Of a DNA stretch of 5,562 nucleotides, positions 1 to 5,562 are shown in pieces. The notes beneath the pieces were generated by a model. The model ran no database searches and was not told the DNA's origin. It saw nothing but the letters and a program-made list of their open reading frames with translations. The position numbers and the translations under genes are program-made. Numbering within the stretch: the stretch's first letter is position 1; each line of letters starts with the position of its first letter. Source of the DNA: Fimbriimonadales bacterium (GTDB lineage Bacteria; Armatimonadota; Fimbriimonadia; Fimbriimonadales; ATM1); the NCBI GenBank assembly GCA_025922995.1, contig JAICGT010000096.1, positions 1 through 5,562 of the forward strand, read 5' to 3'.

Positions 1-1180
1 ACATGCTCGAACGCATCGGCGGCTTGGACTACCTCATGCAGATCGCCGAAGCGGTGCCGTCTGCCGAAAACGCCGATCATTACGCGTCGATCGTGCTGGA
101 CCGCGCAATGCTGCGCGATTTGGAAAGAGCCGGCGACCGCATCAAGAAGGAAGTTCACGACACCGAGCAGACGGTTTTGGAGAAGATCCAATCCGCGGAG
201 CGGGCGGTGTTCGACGTTTCCAAGCGGCGAACCGGCAGGGATTTCGAACTCGCGTCGGATGTCGCGGGAAAGTTCTTCAAAGAAGTCGACGAACTGCTGG
301 AGACCGGCCAGCCGATGCAGGGCCTGCCGACGGGATTGGCGGACTTGGATGAGCGATTGACCGGGCTTTACGACGGCAACCTGATCATCGTCGCCGCGCG
401 GCCGGCCGTCGGTAAGTCTTCCCTTGCCCAATGGATTGCCTACCACGCAGCGCAGTCTACGGGGAAGGCCGTAGCGATTTTCAGCCTCGAAATGTCGGCG
501 GTCGAAGTGATTCGACGGTTCGTGACGATGCTCGGCAAAGTCAACAGCAACGTACTGAAACGCAGCAACCTGAGCGACGAGGACTATCAGGGAATCGTCG
601 ACGGCTGCGAAAAGCTGTATCCGCTGAAACTGTATATCGACGACTCGCCGGATGTCAGCACCTTCGAGGTTTTGGGTAAGTGTCGACGGCTCAAAGCTGA
701 ACAGGGTGACTTGGCGATGGTTGTGGTGGACTACTTGCAGTTAATGCGCGCATCGAAACAGAACGAGGGGCGAACGCAGCAGATCTCCGAAATCGCCCGG
801 GGCCTCAAGATGATTGCGAAGGAGCTCGACGTTCCGGTTGTGGCGTTGTCTCAACTTTCGCGAAATATCGAGCAGCGCGAGCCGCCGATACCGCAGCTAT
901 CTGACCTCCGCGAATCGGGCTCGATAGAAGCGGACGCAGACGTCGTCCTGATGCTCTACAAATGGCAGCCGGACGATCCGGGCGAGATCGAGAACCTCCC
1001 GGTGGTGCCGATCGACGTATTTATTCGTAAGAATCGAAACGGCCCCGTCGGCGTCGAGACCCTCGCCTTCGAGCCTGGTTTTACGCTGTTCAGCAACGCG
1101 GCGGATGACCTGAAGGCCGGCCGGGGCGAACGGTTCAGGAAGCCGAAGAGAAAGTATCGGAAAGGAGACGACGACGACGA

Positions 1181-1184
<4 letters not shown>
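1..1184 (+). CDS. dnaB: Replicative DNA helicase DnaB, 5'-truncated by the window edge
   Basis: DnaB is the hexameric ring helicase that unwinds DNA ahead of the replisome using ATP. About 393 C-terminal residues are present, numbered here from the Met codon at base 3. That Met is internal: the fragment opens inside the N-terminal domain (LERIGGLDYL, then PSAENADHYASIV, a conserved DnaB stretch), and the frame is open to the left edge. Roughly 80-100 N-terminal residues are therefore missing. The RecA-like domain is complete: Walker A AARPAVGKS (131-139), SLEMS with the catalytic Glu (161-165), Walker B MVVVDYLQLM (239-248), SQLSR (283-287), DLRESGSIEADAD (301-313), and the arginine-finger region IRKNRNGPVG (341-350). 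No intein interrupts these motifs, which are common intein sites in DnaB. The tail is basic, then acidic (KPKRKYRKG followed by four Asp and a Glu). The stop overlaps the purD start by 4 nt. The family call is secure. Confidence 0.97.
1161..1167 (+). promoter_or_regulatory. Shine-Dalgarno-like sequence for purD
   Basis: AAAGGAG lies inside the last codons of dnaB, 13 nt before the purD ATG at 1181. The spacing is longer than the usual 5-9 nt, because the GAC repeat encoding DnaB's Asp tail sits between. It supports purD initiation at 1181. The ATGA overlap also suggests that ribosomes terminating on dnaB could restart on purD. Confidence 0.6.
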
Positions 1185-2422
<1,238 letters not shown>

Positions 2423-2426
2423 GTCG

Positions 2427-3674
2427 CTATGGGTGTCGCGACGGTGTAATGAGCCGGGCGCTGCGGTCGAAGAACCAGTAATTCCATGCCCACCGAAGCA
2501 TGACGATAAGCTTGTTGTCGAAGCCGATCAAGTACGCGATGTGCACCCATGCCCAGATCAGCCACGCCAATACTCCGGAAAGTTTGAACCTGCCGATTTG
2601 CGCGACTGCGGCGTTCCGCCCGATGACGCTAAGGTTCCCCTTGTCCCTGTATGCGAACGGCCGATTGCCGCGAAGTACCGACCTGGCGGCATGTTGGCCC
2701 CCCTGTATGGCAACTTGCGCGACGCCGGGCAGATTGTCGGGATGCGCCGCCAGGTCGCCGACGACGAAAACGTTGGGGTTTCCGGGAATGCTAAGGTCGG
2801 CGTTGACAACGACGCGCCCGCCCATGGTCTCGCAGCCGAGGCGTCGGCAAAACATGTCCCCGATCGGGTTGGCGGCAACTCCTGCGGCCCATAGCGTCGT
2901 TTGGCACGGAATGGTTTCGGTGTTGTCGCCGCACAGAAGCTTTACTAAGTCATCCTCGATTTCGGCAACCATCGTATCGGTTCTCACCTCGACTCCCATG
3001 CTCTGCAACTTGTCGGTCGCACGCTTCGAAAGCTCAGGCGGATAGGTCGGGAGGAGTCGATCGGCGGCGTCCACGACGACGATCCGAGTCGAGCGCGGAT
3101 CGAATGTGCGGAAGTCGGTCCTCAGCGTCTCCTGGGCTATTTCGGCGAGCGCGCCCGCAAGCTCGACGCCCGTACTTCCTCCGCCGACGATCGTGAACGT
3201 TAGCCAGGCTCTGCGTTTGTCTTGATCCGCCTCGAGCTCCGCCGATTCGAATGCCTTGAAGATCGCTGTTCGCATTTCGAGCGCGTCTTCAAGGCTCTTG
3301 AGGGGTGGAGCGTTCGACTCCCAGTCCGGGTGATTGAAGTAGGAGTGAGTCGATCCGAGGGCGACTATGAGGTAGTCGAAGGGAATCGTCGTGCCATCTG
3401 CCAGGGACACCGAAGCCGAGTCGAGATCGACCACTTCTCCCATCAAAACGCGAATGTTTCGCGCCCTTCGGAAGATCGAACGTAAGGGAAAGGCGACATC
3501 GCCCGGAGATAAAGTGCCGGTAGCGACCTGGTACAGCAGAGGTTGAAAAAGGTGGAAGTTGCGCCGGTCGACGAGTGTTACGTCGACGGGTTTTCTCGCC
3601 AGGGCCCTGGCGGCATATAATCCGCCGAAACCTCCGCCCAGGATGACAACTCGGGGCAGAGGCTCACTTGGCAA
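2427..3674 (-). CDS. ndh: Type II NADH dehydrogenase (NDH-2), FAD-dependent
   Basis: NDH-2 is a single-subunit flavoprotein on the inner face of the cytoplasmic membrane. It passes electrons from NADH to quinone without pumping protons. The product has 415 residues, normal for the family. The FAD-binding Rossmann motif is VVILGGGFGGLYAARAL (9-25), followed by LLYQVATGTLSPGDVAFPLRSI (46-67). The NADH-binding Rossmann motif is IVGGGSTGVELAGAL (162-176). Next come LWAAGV (261-266), FVVGDLA (303-309, FAD), and AQVAIQGGQ (319-327), matching the NDH-2 quinone-site AQxAxQ pattern. The C-terminus (about 366-402) is rich in Trp and hydrophobic residues, as expected for the membrane-binding helices. 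The start is a TTG at 3672-3674. It is the only usable start between the in-frame upstream TAG and the Rossmann motif, and its Shine-Dalgarno is poor. It follows erpA by 12 nt, probably in one operon, and converges on purD. Confidence 0.94.
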   Translation of the reverse strand: MPSEPLPRVVILGGGFGGLYAARALARKPVDVTLVDRRNFHLFQPLLYQVATGTLSPGDVAFPLRSIFRRARNIRVLMGEVVDLDSASVSLADGTTIPFDYLIVALGSTHSYFNHPDWESNAPPLKSLEDALEMRTAIFKAFESAELEADQDKRRAWLTFTIVGGGSTGVELAGALAEIAQETLRTDFRTFDPRSTRIVVVDAADRLLPTYPPELSKRATDKLQSMGVEVRTDTMVAEIEDDLVKLLCGDNTETIPCQTTLWAAGVAANPIGDMFCRRLGCETMGGRVVVNADLSIPGNPNVFVVGDLAAHPDNLPGVAQVAIQGGQHAARSVLRGNRPFAYRDKGNLSVIGRNAAVAQIGRFKLSGVLAWLIWAWVHIAYLIGFDNKLIVMLRWAWNYWFFDRSARLITPSRHP

Positions 3675-3686
3675 ACCTGTGGCTCG

Positions 3687-4100
3687 CTAGCCGCCGTGTC
3701 CGCAGCTTCCACAGCCGCCGCCGGAGGTTCCGGCTTCGCCGTCCTCGGTGGCAAACGAGCTGCCGCATCCGCAGGATCGCGTAGCGTTCGGGTTCTCTAT
3801 CTTGAAGCCGCCGCCGAGAGCGTCATCCACGTAATCCACTACAGACCCGCCCATGTAGCTCAGGCTCAGAGGATCCACAAGAATCTTGACGCCGAGATGC
3901 TCGAGGGTCTTGTCGCCTTCCTCAGGATCTTGGTCGTCGATGGCCATGCCGTACTGCAAGCCCGAGCATCCGCCGCCGGCGACCCAGACGCGCAGAGAGG
4001 CGTCAGGCTTTCCCTGCTCTTCAAGCAGCGCCTTGATTTCGCCGGCTGCCTTTTCAGTGAGAGTGATCTCAGTGGTAATTGTTTCTTCGTTTAAAGCCAT
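3687..4100 (-). CDS. erpA: Iron-sulfur cluster carrier, HesB/IscA/ErpA family, with extra Cys-Gly C-terminal tail
   Basis: A-type carrier proteins receive Fe-S clusters from the assembly scaffold and hand them to apo-enzymes in the cytosol. The product has 137 residues. The family core runs from about 10 to 116 and keeps the three invariant cysteines: C45 in GGGCSGLQYG, and C110 and C112 in SCGCGSSF. VDPLSLSYMGGSVVDY (75-90) and NPNA (103-106) resemble ErpA more than IscA or SufA, so erpA is preferred; the exact subfamily is less sure than the family. After the CGCGSSF motif, where ErpA and IscA usually end, an acidic then glycine-rich tail adds about 20 residues and finishes CGSCGHGG, with a further CxxC (C130, C133). 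The start is ATG at 4098-4100, with only a weak purine-rich stretch upstream. A perfect TATAAT lies at 4133-4138, and ndh follows after 12 nt. Confidence 0.93.
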   Translation of the reverse strand: MALNEETITTEITLTEKAAGEIKALLEEQGKPDASLRVWVAGGGCSGLQYGMAIDDQDPEEGDKTLEHLGVKILVDPLSLSYMGGSVVDYVDDALGGGFKIENPNATRSCGCGSSFATEDGEAGTSGGGCGSCGHGG

Positions 4101-4112
4101 CTTGTTATCTTC

Positions 4113-4125
4113 GCGGTCAAACCGC
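4113..4125 (-). repeat. Perfect short inverted repeat in the erpA leader
   Basis: The minus strand reads GCGGT-TTG-ACCGC, a perfect 5-bp stem with a 3-nt loop, between the TATAAT and the erpA ATG. If transcription starts near 4126, this hairpin is at the very 5' end of the mRNA. It could stabilise the transcript or be a repressor half-site pair. With a stem this short, chance is also possible. Confidence 0.4.
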
Positions 4126-4132
4126 TATACCT

Positions 4133-4138
4133 ATTATA
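4133..4138 (-). promoter_or_regulatory. Perfect -10 hexamer for erpA-ndh
   Basis: On the minus strand these bases read TATAAT, an exact match to the sigma-70-type -10 consensus. The predicted transcription start is near 4126, giving a leader of about 26 nt before the erpA ATG. The hexamer at 17-nt spacing upstream reads ATACGC, which does not resemble TTGACA, so the promoter may need an activator or tolerate a poor -35. Confidence 0.55.
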
Positions 4139-4163
4139 TTCAACGAGCAAGCTTCGCGTATCG

Positions 4164-4172
4164 TGCCATACT
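4164..4172 (+). promoter_or_regulatory. Possible extended -10 element for lysA
   Basis: TGC followed by CATACT fits the extended -10 pattern TGn plus a hexamer (4 of 6 matches to TATAAT). It would place the transcript start only a few bases before the GTG at 4183, giving a nearly leaderless lysA mRNA. Alternative plus-strand -10 candidates, TATTAT at 4132-4137 and TATATT at 4135-4140 (each 5 of 6), would give a leader of about 40 nt. None has a good -35. Confidence 0.25.
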
Positions 4173-4182
4173 TTCCGCCCTC

Positions 4183-5433
4183 GTGTTTGAACGCTTTCTC
4201 GTCGGCCCAAGCCTGGAATTCGGGGGCGTAGCGCTGGAAGACCTCGTTGCCGAGTTTGGAACGCCTCTTTACCTGCTCGACGCCGCGGTCGTTCGGGCAA
4301 GGGCTCGTGCGTTAAGGTCGGCTGGCGGCGAAGCGCACATCGCGTACGCCAGCAAAGCCAACAGCACGCTCGCCCTTCTGCAGATTATCGAGCAAGGAGG
4401 GCTCGACGTCGACGCAGCAAGCATCGGCGAAATCGAAGCCGCGCTCCGCGCCGGCTTCGGCGGCCACCAGATAACGCTTCACGGCAACGCGAAGACCGAC
4501 GTGGAACTGCATGCGGCAGTGCAACTGGGAATCCGTCGGATCGTGATCGACGACTTTGTCGAAATTGGACGGCTCGCCCTGCTCGCAGAGGCGGCGGACA
4601 AGCGTGTGAGTGTTCTCGTAAGGGTAGCTCCCGGCGTGGACCCGAAGACCCACCTGGCTATCCGAACCGGACAGGACGACACGAAGTTCGGATTCAATAT
4701 AGGAAACGGATCGGCGCTCCAGGCGATAGAAGCGGTTCGGGCGCAGAAGTCGCTGCATTTGCGCGGATTGCATTTCCATGTCGGCTCGCAGCTGATGAAC
4801 TCTCAGGCGCACGTCGCGGCGATCCGACGCTGCGGAGAACTCGCGCGAGACGCAGACGGGATCGAAGAGTTGGTCGTCGGGGGCGGGTTGGGCATTCGAT
4901 ACACACCGGATGACAATCCGCAAAGCGTGTCCGCCTTTGTGGACTCGATCTTTCACGCGGTCAAGCGCGCTTTCAAGAATGATCAGCCGAAGATCGGATT
5001 CGAGCCCGGCCGGTGGCTCGTCGGTGAGGCAGGCACGACCATTTACCGGGTGGCTGTGCGCAAGTCCGTCGGGAGAAAGACCTACGTCGCGGTCGACGGC
5101 GGCATGGCCGACAATCCTCGACCTCAACTCTACGGGGCGGTGTACTCAGCCTTTAACGCGTCAAAACCCGGAGAAGACCACGATGCAACGTTTAAGATCG
5201 CGGGCCGGCACTGCGAGACCGACACGCTCATCGAAAAGGCGAAACTGCCGCCGAGCACCGACGTGGGTGACCTGATCGCGATACCGTCGACCGGCGCGTA
5301 CAACGCTTGCATGGCAAGCAACTACAACCGTTATCCGCGGCCGGCTACCGTCATCGTCGAGGGCGGGGAGGCTTTTCTCGCCGTGCAGCGGGAAAGCATC
5401 GATCAGGTGTTCGTCAACGAGCGGCTACGCTAG
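4183..5433 (+). CDS. lysA: Diaminopimelate decarboxylase
   Basis: LysA is a PLP-dependent cytosolic enzyme that converts meso-diaminopimelate to L-lysine and CO2, the last step of lysine synthesis. From the GTG at 4183 the product has 416 residues, typical for the family. The fold-III barrel begins with GVALEDLVAEFGTPLYLLD (15-33). The PLP lysine is K58 in YASKAN. HGNAK (100-104), FHVGSQ (198-203), the phosphate-binding GGGLGI (233-238) and EPGRWLVGEAG (274-284) follow. The active-site Cys given to the partner subunit is C344 in HCETDTL, and GAYNACMASNYNRYPRP (371-387) holds the conserved Tyr. The same frame stays open upstream into the region antisense to erpA, with an ATG at 3886, but that extension has no family similarity. 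GTG 4183 leaves a normal 12-14 residue lead-in. No Shine-Dalgarno precedes it, so the exact start is less sure than the gene. The C-terminal motifs separate it from ornithine and arginine decarboxylases. Confidence 0.94.
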   Translation: MFERFLVGPSLEFGGVALEDLVAEFGTPLYLLDAAVVRARARALRSAGGEAHIAYASKANSTLALLQIIEQGGLDVDAASIGEIEAALRAGFGGHQITLHGNAKTDVELHAAVQLGIRRIVIDDFVEIGRLALLAEAADKRVSVLVRVAPGVDPKTHLAIRTGQDDTKFGFNIGNGSALQAIEAVRAQKSLHLRGLHFHVGSQLMNSQAHVAAIRRCGELARDADGIEELVVGGGLGIRYTPDDNPQSVSAFVDSIFHAVKRAFKNDQPKIGFEPGRWLVGEAGTTIYRVAVRKSVGRKTYVAVDGGMADNPRPQLYGAVYSAFNASKPGEDHDATFKIAGRHCETDTLIEKAKLPPSTDVGDLIAIPSTGAYNACMASNYNRYPRPATVIVEGGEAFLAVQRESIDQVFVNERLR

Positions 5434-5451
5434 GGTCCAGGTGCCGGGCTA

Positions 5452-5562
5452 CTATTCCTTTTCTTCAAACCTGAGGGACGCGGAATTGATGCAGTACCGC
5501 TGGCCGGTAGGCTCTGGGCCGTCGGGAAAAACGTGGCCGAGATGTCCTCCACAGTTCTTGCA
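5452..5562 (-). CDS. msrB: Peptide-methionine (R)-S-oxide reductase MsrB, C-terminal fragment
   Basis: Only the last 36 codons and the stop (TAG at 5452-5454) lie in the window; the rest continues past the right edge. The fragment begins [15 protein letters not shown] and continues to [15 protein letters not shown]. This is the MsrB C-terminal signature: a CxxC zinc pair (fragment residues 1 and 4), [13 protein letters not shown], and RYCINSASL with the catalytic Cys at fragment residue 24. MsrB reduces the R-isomer of methionine sulfoxide in oxidised proteins, usually with thioredoxin. Because the N-terminus is missing, it cannot be said whether this is a stand-alone MsrB or an MsrA-MsrB fusion. 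It converges on lysA with an 18-nt gap. Confidence 0.93.
   Translation of the reverse strand, partial: CKNCGGHLGHVFPDGPEPTGQRYCINSASLRFEEKE

Larger units (their letters stand above)
4101..4182. other. Divergent intergenic region between erpA and lysA
   Basis: This 82-nt gap must hold the promoters of both the leftward erpA-ndh pair and the rightward lysA gene. Its centre (4126-4140) is an AT-rich patch that stands out from the GC-rich surroundings. Sub-elements are listed separately. I find no convincing -35 box for either direction and no riboswitch-sized leader; the space is too short for a lysine riboswitch upstream of lysA. Confidence 0.7.

Noticed and set aside
3..5. ATG at base 3 as the dnaB start
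   Set aside because: The encoded sequence begins in the middle of the conserved DnaB N-terminal domain and the frame is open to the edge, so the true start lies outside the window.
2435..2442. 8-bp palindrome GTCGCGAC near the purD-ndh junction as a terminator
   Set aside because: There is no loop and no U-tract, and it lies inside ndh coding sequence. An 8-bp palindrome is expected by chance in GC-rich DNA.
3886..4182. N-terminal extension of lysA back to ATG 3886
   Set aside because: It would run antisense through erpA and the whole intergenic region and add about 99 residues with no similarity to DapDC. GTG 4183 gives a normal-length enzyme.
4101..4182. Lysine riboswitch upstream of lysA
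   Set aside because: The gap is 82 nt, while lysine riboswitches need well over 150 nt, and no matching helices are visible.
4312..5127. Long minus-strand open frame (271 codons) opposite lysA
   Set aside because: It is fully antisense to a well-supported lysA and its translation has no recognisable motif. It is explained by GC-rich codon use leaving the opposite strand open.

Overview
This is an ordinary chromosomal housekeeping window from a free-living, moderately GC-rich bacterium. It holds four complete genes and two that run off the window edges. All are conserved families with intact active-site motifs. I see no transposase, phage gene, CRISPR array, tRNA, rRNA or toxin-antitoxin pair, and no undescribed multi-gene system. 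NDH-2, an ErpA-type carrier, MsrB and the diaminopimelate route to lysine suggest a respiring, oxygen-exposed organism with a standard bacterial metabolism. The proteins do not look proteobacterial; Armatimonadota is a guess at low confidence, because no marker here settles it.

Layout: the 3' part of dnaB (replicative helicase, +) overlaps purD (+) by 4 nt in an ATGA junction. purD converges on ndh (type II NADH dehydrogenase, -) with only 4 nt between the stop codons. ndh lies 12 nt downstream of an erpA-like Fe-S carrier gene (-), so the two probably form an erpA-ndh operon. An 82-nt divergent region (4101-4182) separates erpA from lysA (diaminopimelate decarboxylase, +). It holds a perfect TATAAT for the minus strand, a short perfect hairpin, and weaker plus-strand promoter-like elements. 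After lysA, an 18-nt gap leads to the C-terminal end of msrB (-), which runs in from the right edge and is cut off there.

Functionally the genes cover replication (dnaB), purine synthesis (purD), respiratory NADH oxidation (ndh), Fe-S cluster delivery (erpA), lysine and cell-wall precursor metabolism (lysA), and repair of oxidised methionine (msrB). The most useful second looks are the dnaB-purD coupling, the altered ATP-grasp loop of PurD, the extra Cys-Gly tail on the ErpA-like protein, the TTG start of ndh in frame with the erpA stop, the compact divergent promoter region, and the lysA start with no visible Shine-Dalgarno sequence.
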